Shown here one piece after another: positions 8,808 through 18,517 of a stretch of DNA of 64,000 nucleotides. The translations under genes were made by a program, and so were the position numbers. Location: positions 2,289,501-2,353,500 of the forward strand of contig NZ_AP026709.1 of the NCBI RefSeq assembly GCF_027923765.1. Reading direction: 5' to 3'. The stretch is from Pseudodesulfovibrio nedwellii (GTDB lineage Bacteria; Desulfobacterota; Desulfovibrionia; Desulfovibrionales; Desulfovibrionaceae). A model generated the notes under the pieces. That model had not been told where the DNA came from, made no database searches, and saw only the letters and a program-made list of their open reading frames with translations. Each line of letters begins with the position of its first letter. Position 1 is the first letter of the stretch.

Positions 8808-9656
8808 TTATTCTCCTGCCATGGCACGAAGCCGGGCAATACGATCTTCAATGGGAGGATGCGTCGCGAACAGGGACATGGTCCGTCTGCCCGAAAAAGG
8901 ATTGACGATAAACATGTTTTCCGTGGCCGGGCTGCCCTCAAGCGGAACCTGTCGAGAGGCTGCATCAAGTTTTGCCAATGCCCCGGCAAGATGCAGGGGA
9001 TTCTGCGCAAGTCGCGCTCCGGTTGAATCAGCCAAATATTCACGGGAACGGGAAATAGCCATCTGAATCAATCCGGCCGCCACGGGAGCAAGAAAGGCCA
9101 TGGCTAACGCAGCAAGAGGGCTGCCGCCTTCATCGTCGTCACGGGAAAAACCACCGAAAATAGCGGTCCACTGCAACATGTTGGCAATAAAAACAATAGC
9201 CCCGGCCAACACCGCCGCGATAGTTTGGATGAGAATATCACGATTGGCGATATGCCCGAGTTCGTGCGCAAGCACACCTTTGAGTTCGTCGGGACTCAGG
9301 ATGTTGACGATACCACGAGTGACAGCCACCACGGCGTTCTCAGGGTTACGCCCCGTTGCAAAGGCATTGGGCGAATCTTGAGGGATGAGAAAAACACGCG
9401 GCTTGGGAATGCCTGCGGAAACGGCCATTTCTTCCACTACACGGTGGATATGCGGAGCATCGCCCGGAGACAATTCCTGTGCTTTGTACATCTTGAGCAC
9501 AATTTTATCCGAATACCAATAGCTACCCACATTCATGAGCATGGCAAGGCCAAAGGCCAGAAACAAACCAACACGGCCCCCCATGGCACCGCCGAGCATC
9601 ATGAGCAGGCCGGTGAGTAAGCCCAGAAGCAAAACTGTCTTTATCTGACTGGTCAT
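8808..9656 (-). CDS. htpX: HtpX inner-membrane zinc metalloprotease
   Basis: An M48-family membrane protease that degrades damaged membrane proteins. The zinc motif is HELGH at residues 131-135, with the third ligand expected in the downstream EYLADS segment. Two hydrophobic helices lie at the N-terminus (about residues 5-25 and 30-47) and two more follow the zinc motif. The active site faces the cytoplasm in the family. The frame opens with TTG at 9674, but the ATG at 9656 with GGAGG eleven bases upstream is the better start, giving 282 aa. It is the first gene of the operon with degP and the methyltransferase. Confidence 0.93.
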   Translation of the reverse strand: MTSQIKTVLLLGLLTGLLMMLGGAMGGRVGLFLAFGLAMLMNVGSYWYSDKIVLKMYKAQELSPGDAPHIHRVVEEMAVSAGIPKPRVFLIPQDSPNAFATGRNPENAVVAVTRGIVNILSPDELKGVLAHELGHIANRDILIQTIAAVLAGAIVFIANMLQWTAIFGGFSRDDDEGGSPLAALAMAFLAPVAAGLIQMAISRSREYLADSTGARLAQNPLHLAGALAKLDAASRQVPLEGSPATENMFIVNPFSGRRTMSLFATHPPIEDRIARLRAMAGE

Positions 9657-9824
9657 GTCAGCTGTATCCTCCAAAATATTTCAACTTGTTGACTGCCAAT
9701 AGATAGGAATTCGGGTACAAAGGTCAAGAGAAAGGCAAAGGGAGAAATCCGGCCACAAAGCTCTGCTGTCACATAATTGAATGACAATTATTTGCATAAC
9801 GCGCCGAGAAAACGCATTTATAAT

Positions 9825-9853
9825 TTGCCCAAGCGCCAAAATCATTATATTTA
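9825..9853 (+). promoter_or_regulatory. Candidate sigma-70 promoter for pfk
   Basis: TTGCCC and TATTTA are separated by 17 bases and end about 38 bases before the phosphofructokinase ATG. The match to consensus is moderate, so this is a candidate only. Confidence 0.35.
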
Positions 9854-9891
9854 CATGTTCAATAACCACCCTCGCGCCCGGGAGATCGTTT

Positions 9892-11220
9892 ATGAAAACA
9901 AACCAGGACGAAACTGTAATGCCAAAAAGCACTGAAATTCTGACCGTTGGTCCAGCCAAGATCAAAAATCCAATTAATTTCGGAAGATTCGCCGAAGATG
10001 ATGAAGCGGTTCTGGTAAACATCTCTCGCAGAAATGTGGATGGTTCCAACCGGAGCAAGAAGACCCCGGACCATGTTTATTTCGAAGCCGCCGGGCCCCG
10101 TGAAAAAATCTATTATGACGCGAGCAAAACCAAATGTGCTGTCGTAACCTGCGGCGGCCTGTGCCCCGGCCTGAACGATGTTATCCGGGCTATCGTCATG
10201 ACCGCCCACCACGAATACAAGGTCACATCTGTCTTCGGCATCCAGTATGGTCTGGCCGGATTTGTACCAGAACAAGGCTATGACGTAATCGACCTGACCC
10301 CGGAATATGTCAGCCGCATCCACGAATTCGGTGGAACCGTGCTTGGCAGCTCCCGAGGTCCTCAGGAACCGGAAGCTATTGTGGATGCTCTGGAGCGCAT
10401 GAATGTCGGCATCCTGTTCATGATCGGCGGTGACGGGACCATGCGGGCCGCCTCCAAGGTCGTAAAAGAAATTTCTCACCGGGGCCTGTCCATTTCTGTA
10501 GTGGGACTGCCAAAAACCATTGACAACGACATCAATTATGCCTCGCCATCATTCGGCTTCGACACCTCCGTAGAAACTGCGGCCATGGCCATCAAGGGCG
10601 CACATGTTGAAGCCACGGGCGCACCCTGGGGTATTGGCCTAGTCAAGGTCATGGGACGTGATGCAGGTTACATAGCCGCACAAAGTGCACTCTCCTGCCA
10701 AGAAGTCAACTTCTGTCTCATCCCCGAAGATCCGTTCGACATTCATGGTGAAAATGGTCTTCTGGCCGCTCTGGACAAACGAATGAGAAAGAGTGGTGAT
10801 GCGGTCATCGTGGTGGCTGAAGGGGCAGGGCAGGAACTCCTCAAAGAATCCAGCCAGAAAGATGCTTCGGGCAATGTCCAACTGAGCGACATCGCCTCCC
10901 TACTCAAAAAAGAAATCATCACGTACTTCGAAGATCAAGGGATCGAGCCGACCCTGAAATACATCGACCCGAGTTATATCATCCGTTCCGTCCCGGCCAA
11001 CGCCAACGACCGTATCTACTGCTCATTCCTCGGCATCAACGCCGTCCATGCAGGCATGACCGGACGCACAGGGATGGTCATCTCCCGCTGGAACGGACGG
11101 TACGTCCACATTCCCATAGAGTTGGTGACTAAAGGGAAAAAACGTATCAACGTTCAGTCCAATTACTGGCGCGCAGTGCTTGAGTCCACAGGGCAACCAA
11201 CAAGCCTGAAAAATTCATAA
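9892..11220 (+). CDS. pfkA: 6-phosphofructokinase, group II long form (probably ATP-dependent)
   Basis: Phosphorylates fructose 6-phosphate in glycolysis. Key motifs are GGDGT at residues 179-183 and PKTIDND at 207-213, with Asp211 the expected catalytic base. The GGDGT plus PKTIDND pairing is the pattern of the trypanosome and plant-like ATP enzymes; PPi enzymes usually carry GGDD. ATP use is therefore the better guess, but it is inference. The start is the ATG at 9892 with GGAG seven bases upstream, giving 442 aa. The frame extends further upstream to 9781, but that part has no family resemblance. It stands alone between a divergent operon and cydAB. Confidence 0.9.
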   Translation: MKTNQDETVMPKSTEILTVGPAKIKNPINFGRFAEDDEAVLVNISRRNVDGSNRSKKTPDHVYFEAAGPREKIYYDASKTKCAVVTCGGLCPGLNDVIRAIVMTAHHEYKVTSVFGIQYGLAGFVPEQGYDVIDLTPEYVSRIHEFGGTVLGSSRGPQEPEAIVDALERMNVGILFMIGGDGTMRAASKVVKEISHRGLSISVVGLPKTIDNDINYASPSFGFDTSVETAAMAIKGAHVEATGAPWGIGLVKVMGRDAGYIAAQSALSCQEVNFCLIPEDPFDIHGENGLLAALDKRMRKSGDAVIVVAEGAGQELLKESSQKDASGNVQLSDIASLLKKEIITYFEDQGIEPTLKYIDPSYIIRSVPANANDRIYCSFLGINAVHAGMTGRTGMVISRWNGRYVHIPIELVTKGKKRINVQSNYWRAVLESTGQPTSLKNS

Positions 11221-11336
11221 CGACTTATGAGAGTGATAATTATTGTTGATAAAGACAAAAGATAGGTATAGGGTCCTCAGAATCTTGAATAAATTTTTGG
11301 TAAAAGTTTACGAGCAATATCCGCAAGGGGGTTTGT

Positions 11337-12650
11337 ATGGATGTGCTGATGCTTTCACGGCTGCAATTTGCTGCGGCCACCATGTTTCACTTCATCTTCG
11401 TCCCACTGACTCTGGGGCTATCGGTACTCATCGCGTTCATGGAAACAAGGTATGTCCAGACCGGCGATGAAGTGTATCGAAAAATGGCAAAATTCTGGGG
11501 AAAAATCTTCCTGGTCAACTTTGCCCTCGGTGTTGTCACCGGTATCACGCTGGAATTCCAATTCGGCACAAACTGGTCAAGATACTCCGCCTACGTGGGC
11601 GATATCTTCGGTTCGCTGCTCGCCATTGAAGCGACAGCCGCATTTTTCCTTGAATCCACCTTTATCGGCGTCTGGCATTTCGGTTGGGAAAAACTGTCAC
11701 CCAAGGCTCACGCCACCGTGGCATGGCTGGTGGCCGGTGCTTCCAACCTGTCCGCCATCTGGATTCTCATTGCCAACGGCTTCATGCAAGACCCGACCGG
11801 TTTTGTCCTCCGTAACGGTCGCGCTGAGCTGACCGACTTTGTGGCAGTCATCACCAACAAGTGGGCATGGCTGGAATTCTTCCACATGATCCCAGCGGCT
11901 TTGTGTCTCGCAGGATTCTTCCTCATGGGCGTCTCCGCATGGCACTTAATCCGAAAGAGTGAAGTCGATTTCTTCCAGAAGTCCTTCAATATCGGTGTCA
12001 CCGTAGCACTGGTCTTCTCCATAGTCGTTGCGGCCGAAGGGCACATCCATGGTAACAACATGTCCCTCAAGCAACCCGCCAAGCTGGCTGCCATGGAATC
12101 CCACTGGGAAACCCAGACCAATGCGCCCATGTACCTGCTGGTTGTTCCGGGTGAAGATGGCAATCTGGTGGAAGCCCTACCGATCCCCGGTGCTTTAAGC
12201 TTCCTGGCCTACAACGATTTCAACGCCGAGGTGAAAGGGCTGAACGACTTCCCCAAGGAAGACCGTCCGCCTGTGCTCATCACTTTCCTGGCCTTCAGGA
12301 CCATGGTTGGCATCGGAACACTGATGCCTGCAATTGCTCTGCTCGGTTGGGTCATGCGCAACAAGCTTGATAAAATTCCGTTGTACCTCAAAGTACTACC
12401 GTACTGCATTCCGCTTCCCTATATCGCCATCTGGGCCGGTTGGACTCTGGCAGAGGTCGGACGTCAGCCGTGGATCGTCTACGGACTCATGCGCACCTCG
12501 GATGCCGTTTCACCAGTCGGGGCGGGCGAGGTCACATTCTCGTTCGTTCTCATGTGCCTCCTGTATTCCCTGCTTGGTGCAGCCGGTATATGGCTGATGA
12601 TTAAGCTTGCCAAAAAGGGTCCCGAAGACAACAGCCCCATCCAGGTCTAG
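11337..12650 (+). CDS. cydA: Cytochrome bd quinol oxidase subunit I
   Basis: Carries the quinol site and heme ligands of the high-affinity terminal oxidase in the inner membrane. The N-terminus (LQFAAATMFHFIFVPLTLG) contains the helix I His. The helix-VI/Q-loop region KLAAMESHWETQT holds the conserved Lys and Glu. About nine transmembrane helices are visible. At 437 aa it is of the short Q-loop type. SD-like AAGGGGG precedes the ATG. It forms an operon with cydB after a 30-base gap. In an anaerobe this oxidase most likely serves oxygen removal (family knowledge). Confidence 0.95.
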   Translation: MDVLMLSRLQFAAATMFHFIFVPLTLGLSVLIAFMETRYVQTGDEVYRKMAKFWGKIFLVNFALGVVTGITLEFQFGTNWSRYSAYVGDIFGSLLAIEATAAFFLESTFIGVWHFGWEKLSPKAHATVAWLVAGASNLSAIWILIANGFMQDPTGFVLRNGRAELTDFVAVITNKWAWLEFFHMIPAALCLAGFFLMGVSAWHLIRKSEVDFFQKSFNIGVTVALVFSIVVAAEGHIHGNNMSLKQPAKLAAMESHWETQTNAPMYLLVVPGEDGNLVEALPIPGALSFLAYNDFNAEVKGLNDFPKEDRPPVLITFLAFRTMVGIGTLMPAIALLGWVMRNKLDKIPLYLKVLPYCIPLPYIAIWAGWTLAEVGRQPWIVYGLMRTSDAVSPVGAGEVTFSFVLMCLLYSLLGAAGIWLMIKLAKKGPEDNSPIQV

Positions 12651-12680
12651 CCTGAGTGTGCGAATAGAAGGAGTTACTCT

Positions 12681-13730
12681 ATGGAAAATCTGATAGAAAT
12701 CGGTTCGCTGCACTATTACCTGGCGATGATCTGGTTCGTCCTCTGGGGTGTGCTTTGGGCCGTCTATTTCATTCTGGATGGCTTTGACCTTGGCGTGGGG
12801 ACCCTACTTCCCTTCCTTGCAAAGGATGAAGCAGAGAAACGGGCCATGCTCAATTCCACCGGCCCATTCTGGGACGGCAACGAAGTCTGGTTGATCGCAG
12901 CAGGTGGTGTCACTTTCGCAGCCTTCCCATATGCATATGCCCAGATGTTCAGCGGGCTATACACTGCCCTCATGCTGCTCTTGTTCACCCTCATCGTGCG
13001 CGGTGTGTCCTTTGAATTCCGTTCAAAGGTGGAACATGACGGCTGGAAAAAACTCTGGGACACCGCCCACGCGGTCTGTTCCTTCCTTCCCGCCTTGCTT
13101 CTCGGGGTTACCTTTGGAAACATCTTCCAGGGACTGCCTCTGGATGCAACCGGATTCTCCCAGGCCGGACTACTCGGCCTGCTCAATCCGTACGGTCTTG
13201 CTGGCGGCGTGCTGTTCGTCGTCATCTTTTTGATGCACGGCGCACTCTGGATGACCATCCGCACTACCGGCGAACTGCATACGCGGGCCGAGAATTTGGC
13301 CATCAAGCTCTGGCCAGTTGAAGTCGTCCTGACGGTCCTGTTCCTCGCCTTCACAGCCGTGAGCACCAAGCTGTTCACCAACTACCTGGTCTACCCGATC
13401 CTCTTCGTCATCCTATTGCTGCCCGTGGCCGGCCTGGTGCTCATGCGCACCTACCTCGGCGCGAAGAAGTACTGGATGGCATGGGGCGCATCTTGCCTGT
13501 ACATCGGCGGGACAGCGTTGTTCGGTGTAGTCGGTATCTTCCCGGCCATTATCCCGTCCAACCCAAGCCCGGCCAACAGCTTGACCATTCTGAATTCCTC
13601 ATCGAGTGAATTGACGCTGACAATTATGCTCGGCGTGGCCGTGATTTTCATCCCGTTGATTATCGGTTACCAATTCTGGGCATACAAGACCCTTGCAACG
13701 CCTATCACAGATGAAGATATTCATTACTAG
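12681..13730 (+). CDS. cydB: Cytochrome bd quinol oxidase subunit II
   Basis: The partner of CydA, 349 aa with about eight to nine membrane helices. The N-terminal signature WGVLWAVYFILDGFDLGVG and the following GPFWDGNEVWLI are diagnostic of CydB. AAGGAG lies seven bases before the ATG. No cydX-type micro-ORF or cydCD transporter genes are adjacent. A strong terminator follows. Confidence 0.95.
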   Translation: MENLIEIGSLHYYLAMIWFVLWGVLWAVYFILDGFDLGVGTLLPFLAKDEAEKRAMLNSTGPFWDGNEVWLIAAGGVTFAAFPYAYAQMFSGLYTALMLLLFTLIVRGVSFEFRSKVEHDGWKKLWDTAHAVCSFLPALLLGVTFGNIFQGLPLDATGFSQAGLLGLLNPYGLAGGVLFVVIFLMHGALWMTIRTTGELHTRAENLAIKLWPVEVVLTVLFLAFTAVSTKLFTNYLVYPILFVILLLPVAGLVLMRTYLGAKKYWMAWGASCLYIGGTALFGVVGIFPAIIPSNPSPANSLTILNSSSSELTLTIMLGVAVIFIPLIIGYQFWAYKTLATPITDEDIHY

Positions 13731-13751
13731 GCCACAAACCAATTGAAATAT

Positions 13752-13787
13752 AAAAGCCCTGCCCAGTTAACTGGGCAGGGCTTTTAT
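13752..13787 (+). terminator. Terminator after cydAB
   Basis: AAAGCCCTGCCCAG pairs with CTGGGCAGGGCTTTT around TTAA, 22 bases after the cydB stop. Confidence 0.9.
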
Positions 13788-13799
13788 TGTATTCATTAA

Positions 13800-13950
13800 A
13801 CCGCCTTCGGCGAAGGAGGATATAATTTTTTTTTATAAACGACAGCCTTCGCGAAGCGACACAAAAAATTTTGGAAAGTCCAGAGAACCTTTTGGAAAAG
13901 GTTCTCTGGTCCCGCTGAAAACGACCGCCGGTAGGCCCGCCGGAAGCATT
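13800..13950. repeat. Dispersed hairpin repeat, copy 2 (cydB to rlmL)
   Basis: Blocks in order: CCGCCTTCGGCG, a T-rich stretch, CCTTCGCGAAGCG, AAATTTTGGAAAGTCC, a hairpin CCAGAGAACC...GGTTCTCTGG (13880-13909), and GACCGCCGGTAGGCCCG. The last block is nearly identical to the reverse complement of copy 1. Confidence 0.65.
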
Positions 13951-13953
13951 CGG

Positions 13954-15129
13954 TTATTTTTGTTTACGGGTTCCGGCGTAAAGTTCGTATTCGAGCAACC
14001 GGCATTCGATTTTAGCGTTCCAGAAAATCTTTCGACTCTTAGTGCGTAAACCGATGCGCTTGGCGAGACTGGAGTTACCTGTAAAAATAAACCCTGTTTT
14101 GCCACCGCAGTGCTGCTTAAAGAAATCGCCGATGCCACTATAAACACTTTCGAGTTGTTGAATTTCGCCAAGCCGCTGGCCATATTCCGGGTTGAGCATA
14201 ACAATACCGGGACCTTCAGGAATCTCTGTTTCCGAATAATCACAGAGAGCAAACTCAATAAAATCACCGACTCCTGCGAGACGGGCATTATCCTTGGCGG
14301 CCTCGATAGCTTCAGGATCATGATCGGTCGCGATAATCCGACCCTTGATTTCAGGGTTCTCTGCATCTTCGGCCTGACCGAGCATGTCATCCCAGAATTC
14401 CTGATCAAATCCAAGAAGCTGCTTAAAAGCGAAATCATCCCGCAACAACCCAGGAGCACCATTCAGAGCCATAAGTGCAGCCTCAATGGCAAGAGTGCCT
14501 GCGCCACACATGGGACCGATGAAATGTCCGCCCTGCTTGGCAAGCTCTGGCCATCCTGAAGAAAGTACACAGGCAGCAGCCAGCGTTTCCTGCATGGGTG
14601 CAGTGTGGGGACGCTTGCGGTACCCACGCCGAGGCAAAGGATCACCTGTTGTGTCGAGATAGATGGTCGCCTGATTTTCCCGCCAATGCAGGAACAAACA
14701 GACACCTGTTGTCTCCGGGCCTGAATCCGGCCGCACATCAAACATCTCCATGAAGCGATCAGCCACAGCATCCTTGACCCGCAAACCAGCGAATCTGGAA
14801 TCTGTAACCGTTGTATCGCGAATGGAAGCATCCACTCGAAAATACCCGTCTTTGGCAATAAACTCTTCCCATTGAAGGGACCGAATTTCACGATAGAGTT
14901 CATCAGTATCAAAAGCGCGGAATCGCTTAAGCTCAAGAAGCACGCGATGACCGGTTCGAATCCAGAGATTCAGGTTCATGCAATCCTTGAGTGAACCATA
15001 GGTCTGAACGCCAGCATCCATGACATACCTGCGAGAATACCCGAGCTGTTCAAGCTCACGGTCAAGATACTCGGGGATACCCTTGGGACAGGTGACGAGA
15101 ATGGGGGCCTCTTGAGAAAAAATATCCAT
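13954..15129 (-). CDS. RlmL-like 23S rRNA (guanine-N2) methyltransferase
   Basis: A THUMP-domain class I RNA methyltransferase. The N-terminal THUMP/ferredoxin-like part is followed by an UPF0020 Rossmann domain with GPMCGAGTLAIEAA as motif I. The family catalytic motif NPPYG is NPEYGQRL here, a departure from the usual second Pro. At 391 aa it equals the RlmL half of E. coli RlmKL; no RlmK half is present. The ATG at 15129 with GAGG five bases upstream is the start; an in-frame upstream ATG at 15162 lies inside the preceding gene. It follows the membrane protein gene by 11 bases. Methylation of G2445 is inferred from the family. Confidence 0.85.
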   Translation of the reverse strand: MDIFSQEAPILVTCPKGIPEYLDRELEQLGYSRRYVMDAGVQTYGSLKDCMNLNLWIRTGHRVLLELKRFRAFDTDELYREIRSLQWEEFIAKDGYFRVDASIRDTTVTDSRFAGLRVKDAVADRFMEMFDVRPDSGPETTGVCLFLHWRENQATIYLDTTGDPLPRRGYRKRPHTAPMQETLAAACVLSSGWPELAKQGGHFIGPMCGAGTLAIEAALMALNGAPGLLRDDFAFKQLLGFDQEFWDDMLGQAEDAENPEIKGRIIATDHDPEAIEAAKDNARLAGVGDFIEFALCDYSETEIPEGPGIVMLNPEYGQRLGEIQQLESVYSGIGDFFKQHCGGKTGFIFTGNSSLAKRIGLRTKSRKIFWNAKIECRLLEYELYAGTRKQK

Positions 15130-15140
15130 GAAAACCTCGA

Positions 15141-16427
15141 TTATAAAGGACGCATGTCCCACTCGACCACAGGATCATGATCGGCGGCGGGACCGGATGA
15201 AAAGTCAGTAACGGAAGCCGTCCTGACATTGGGCAAGGGGGCGGGACTGGACAGGGCCAAAAAGAAAGCCAGGCCAGTGGCAACACCCAATGACGGATCA
15301 AACAACAAGGGAACAACCATCCCCAAGGTAAACAAGACAACGAACAGCCCTGCGCCCAATCGTGACATCCTACGATACAATAGGACAAACAAAACAACCA
15401 GACAAAGACCCGGAAGAATCATGCCCCACCCCAGAACAAGCCGAAGCCAGAATGCGGACACCTGAGGAAGATGCGCTCCCATAAGAGCAAGCGATCCTGT
15501 CGCGGCTTCCCAAAGCCCGGCCATACCGGGCGGGAAAGTCAAAGGCAGGGCCTTGGTCAAAGGAAGACCGGTCAAAAGCAACATAGGGTCGCTGACAAAC
15601 AGAGACAAAGATTTGGCCCACAACCAATAATCCACATAGCGAACGGCTTCGGAGGAAGTCGTTGGTAAAAGAAAGGTCACACCGATCAACAATAAAAAAG
15701 CAAGTAGAACTACTGTACGAATAGTCTTTGACCCACGGCCAAAACAAAGAAATATCCAACCGGCAGCAAACAGACCGGTCCGGGACAAAGTGGCTGCTAT
15801 GCCAAGCAAAATCAAGAACCGCCACACCGGCCTTCCCTGATCAGGTTCGTATACGCCGCCGTCGTTTTCTCCACACCGAAGGCTGGCGCACAAAGAAAGC
15901 AGCAGCAACCCGGCCAGAATGTCGATATTCCCAATCCAACGCGTAACAGGCGCACTGTGATAAATAGACGCCTCGACCGCCAGATCAATCAAGCACAGGA
16001 GACCAAGCAGGCCGCCATACCGTTGAAAATCAGCCCTATCCGGCAAGCCAAAGGTGATGATCCACAAGAAACAAAATACGAGCATGACCACTGGCGTCAA
16101 CTCGACAACTACTGGCACAAAAATTTTCAACTGATGTATGAGATCCTGACCATTTTTGACAACTATAAAGACCAACGTAATAAACATTCCCACTTCAAAA
16201 AAGAAACGCTTTTTAAGACGAGCACCGGAACGGCGGAACAACATGGCGTAGATTACCCCGACACCGGCAAGAAGCAACCACGGCAGGACTGGCGAAACAG
16301 GTCGAGTCGAAGGCATAAAGACGCTCAACACTGCCACCAACGGCACAGCCACATATGCAATGGCAAGAGGAAATGGTGCCAGTCTGGTTGCGGCACCGGA
16401 TACGGGTTGTTCCTGTTTCATACGCAC
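15141..16427 (-). CDS. Polytopic membrane protein, possibly O-antigen ligase-like
   Basis: About 428 aa with ten to twelve hydrophobic helices and a long central loop (SSEAVRYVDYWLWAKSLSLF). The segment IAATLSRTGLFAAGW resembles the Ser-Arg region of Wzy_C/WaaL-type proteins, and the overall shape suits a polysaccharide polymerase or ligase. The resemblance is weak, and no glycosyltransferase is adjacent. It is followed 11 bases later by the rRNA methyltransferase gene, so the two are probably co-transcribed. Two ATG codons near the start (16427 and 16421) are both possible. Confidence 0.6.
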   Translation of the reverse strand: MRMKQEQPVSGAATRLAPFPLAIAYVAVPLVAVLSVFMPSTRPVSPVLPWLLLAGVGVIYAMLFRRSGARLKKRFFFEVGMFITLVFIVVKNGQDLIHQLKIFVPVVVELTPVVMLVFCFLWIITFGLPDRADFQRYGGLLGLLCLIDLAVEASIYHSAPVTRWIGNIDILAGLLLLSLCASLRCGENDGGVYEPDQGRPVWRFLILLGIAATLSRTGLFAAGWIFLCFGRGSKTIRTVVLLAFLLLIGVTFLLPTTSSEAVRYVDYWLWAKSLSLFVSDPMLLLTGLPLTKALPLTFPPGMAGLWEAATGSLALMGAHLPQVSAFWLRLVLGWGMILPGLCLVVLFVLLYRRMSRLGAGLFVVLFTLGMVVPLLFDPSLGVATGLAFFLALSSPAPLPNVRTASVTDFSSGPAADHDPVVEWDMRPL

Positions 16428-16708
16428 CGTCAGTTACCTTGTTGGGTAACGCAGGTAAAGGCGGATTCCACACCCGGAGTTTGTTCCCCTAAAGCCTCTT
16501 AAAAATATGTTTTTTTAACTCACCGCGATTATTAAAGATTCGCTGCAAATTTCCACACAAGAGACAATGTGCCGATATAATTAAGAAAACATGCAACCCC
16601 TTAAAGAAATTGAAAATATTGTTTAATACAAAAAATTCCTGTATAGTAGCACGGTGTTACCAAGCCTGGGGGGCATGTGTGGACAACGATATTCCGATAG
16701 GAGTGTCC

Positions 16709-17251
16709 ATGAAAAAGGTTGCACTGATTAATTCCGGGAAACCGGTTTTCACTGCATTTCTCCTGACTCTGCTACTCGGACTTTTGCCGGGATGCGCAGT
16801 AGTGGGACCGTTGTTGAGTTTAGGCAGTTTTGCAGGGCTCGCGCCGCTTCAGTATATTTCGACAGCCTACACCATAGGTGAATTCTCTTACGAATACGCT
16901 GCCAATGACAAGGACCCCGGTGAAGTCATTGAGGGCAAGATCAACGCCATGGTTTCCGGCGAAGCGTTTGAACTACCCGAGTATATGCAGGATGACCCCG
17001 CAGGGCCTGAAGCACCTGTCATGGTTGCGGAAGCAGAAATTGACCAGACACCATCCATGGCCGAAGAAGCCCGACAGCACCGGATCGAGAATCTCATGGG
17101 CCGCCGCCAGGTGCAATTTGAACGACTGGAGCTACGACGCATGGCCTTTCTCAAGGCGCAATCCAACAACGAATTAAGCCTTCGCCAGACTGCAATGTCA
17201 GAAAGGACCGACCTGTTCCGAGGTGCCATCGACGAGGTCTCATTGGACTAA
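16709..17251 (+). CDS. Putative lipoprotein of unknown function
   Basis: A 180-aa protein with a lipoprotein signal peptide: MKKVALINSGK, a hydrophobic stretch, then the lipobox LLPGC with Cys at about residue 29. The ATG at 16709 has AGGAG five bases upstream; the frame also extends upstream without family support. The mature protein has a Gly/Leu-rich start (LLSLGSFAGLAPLQY), an acidic middle and a charged helical C-terminus (RRQVQFERLELRRMAF). I do not recognise the family. A membrane-anchored periplasmic or outer-membrane location is predicted. Confidence 0.7.
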   Translation: MKKVALINSGKPVFTAFLLTLLLGLLPGCAVVGPLLSLGSFAGLAPLQYISTAYTIGEFSYEYAANDKDPGEVIEGKINAMVSGEAFELPEYMQDDPAGPEAPVMVAEAEIDQTPSMAEEARQHRIENLMGRRQVQFERLELRRMAFLKAQSNNELSLRQTAMSERTDLFRGAIDEVSLD

Positions 17252-17275
17252 TTGCACCCGCTCTCCGCGGAATTT

Positions 17276-17309
17276 CAGGCACACGTCCCACCGGATGTGT
17301 GCCTTTTTT
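17276..17309 (+). terminator. Terminator after the lipoprotein gene
   Basis: AGGCACAC pairs with GTGTGCCT and is followed by TTTTTT. It lies just upstream of the EamA transporter gene. Confidence 0.8.
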
Positions 17310-17331
17310 CGTCTGGATAAATAAAACCAAC

Positions 17332-18240
17332 ATGCGTATATCCTTTTTCAACACTATGAAAAAATCACTCACATACACATACGTTCTGCTCATTACCAGC
17401 ATGATGCTGTGGGGCGGCACCTGGGTGGCTGGCCGAGTTCTGGTACAGTACATACACCCTATGTCCGCAGCTTTTCTGCGTTTTACATTTGCTTCAGCAA
17501 CGCTCATCTTGATGTGCTGGAAAACAGAAGGACGCATTCCTCGACTCGCCCGCCACGAAATCATACCGGTCCTCGGCCTCGGTGCGACGGGCGTATTCGC
17601 CTATAGCTACTTCTTTTTCACCGGGCTACAGACGACTTCAGCCGGACGTGCCGCGCTCATCGTGGCCTGTATTCCGGTCTGCATCTCCGTACTCTCGGCC
17701 GTGTTCTACAAGGAAAGATTCGGCCCGATACGCATCGTTGGCGCACTCATTTCTCTCGTCGGGGTATCCGTGGTCATCGCCAACGGCAGTCCTCTCGCCC
17801 TTCTCTCCGAGGGAGTGAGTCGGGGAGACTTCCTGATTCTCGGCTGTGTAGCCAGTTGGACCGCCTATACGATGGGTGGACGATCAGTCACAAAAACCCT
17901 GTCTCCCCTCACTTCAGTGGCATGGTCCTGCATTTTCGGAACGATGTTGCTCATCCCCGCAGCCTTCGCAAACGGCCTGATTTCGGATATCAGCAACGTC
18001 CCGCCCGTAGGATGGGTTTGTGTCGTCTTTCTCGGAGTTCTCGCGACAGGATTCGCTTATTGTTGGTACTATGAAGCCATTTCCATCATCGGTGCATCCA
18101 GATCAGGTATCTTCATCAACACGGTCCCCATATTCGCAGTGGTCATGGGCTTTTTCCTGCTGGATGAACCTATCCATCTTTCTTTGGCCCTCGGTGGCTT
18201 CATGGTCATCACAGGCGTATACCTGACCAACAGACAGTAA
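17332..18240 (+). CDS. EamA/DMT-family transporter
   Basis: A drug/metabolite transporter of about 300 aa with ten helices formed by two five-helix EamA repeats. The first repeat starts at SMMLWGGTWVAGRVL and the second at GDFLILGCVASWTAYTMGGR. The final YEAISIIGASRSGIFINTVPI segment is typical. Three ATG codons (17299, 17332, 17356) could start it; none has a good ribosome-binding site, and MKKSLTYTYV at 17356 would be a natural N-terminus. The upstream terminator overlaps the first of these, arguing against 17299. The substrate cannot be predicted. Confidence 0.85.
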   Translation: MRISFFNTMKKSLTYTYVLLITSMMLWGGTWVAGRVLVQYIHPMSAAFLRFTFASATLILMCWKTEGRIPRLARHEIIPVLGLGATGVFAYSYFFFTGLQTTSAGRAALIVACIPVCISVLSAVFYKERFGPIRIVGALISLVGVSVVIANGSPLALLSEGVSRGDFLILGCVASWTAYTMGGRSVTKTLSPLTSVAWSCIFGTMLLIPAAFANGLISDISNVPPVGWVCVVFLGVLATGFAYCWYYEAISIIGASRSGIFINTVPIFAVVMGFFLLDEPIHLSLALGGFMVITGVYLTNRQ

Positions 18241-18298
18241 CCCTTTCATTGCCAACACACAGCGCATGGCGCACAATGGGTTCTCCAAGGAGGACATC

Positions 18299-18508
18299 AT
18301 GGAAAAACGTTTGGAACGACTGGAAAGCCTTGTGGCTCTTCAGGACAGGACCATGGAAAAACTAAACGATCAGTTGTTTGAACAACAACAGCAGATCACA
18401 GGTTTGGAACAATTGGTACGTCGGTTGGCGGGTAAAGTCCGCGAACTGGATGCAGACATGGAACAATCAGGCGGATTGGACGTTCCGCCGCCTCACTATA
18501 ACGGATAA
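18299..18508 (+). CDS. slyX: SlyX-family small coiled-coil protein
   Basis: A 69-aa protein. Most of it is a heptad coiled coil (RLERLESLVALQDRTMEKLN then EQQQQITGLEQLVRRLAGKV), ending in the SlyX-like PPPHY tail. The ATG at 18299 follows AAGGAGG at five bases. The family function is unknown. It lies ten bases before the cupin gene, and both could be read from the EamA transcript. Confidence 0.85.
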   Translation: MEKRLERLESLVALQDRTMEKLNDQLFEQQQQITGLEQLVRRLAGKVRELDADMEQSGGLDVPPPHYNG

Positions 18509-18517
18509 AGGCGTTCC

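Noticed and set aside
9781-9891. Upstream extension of the phosphofructokinase frame
   Set aside because: The extra residues are not family-like and the ATG at 9892 has the good SD.
14941-14975. GGTTCGAATCC resembling a tRNA T-arm
   Set aside because: It lies inside the rRNA methyltransferase coding sequence and no acceptor or anticodon arms surround it.
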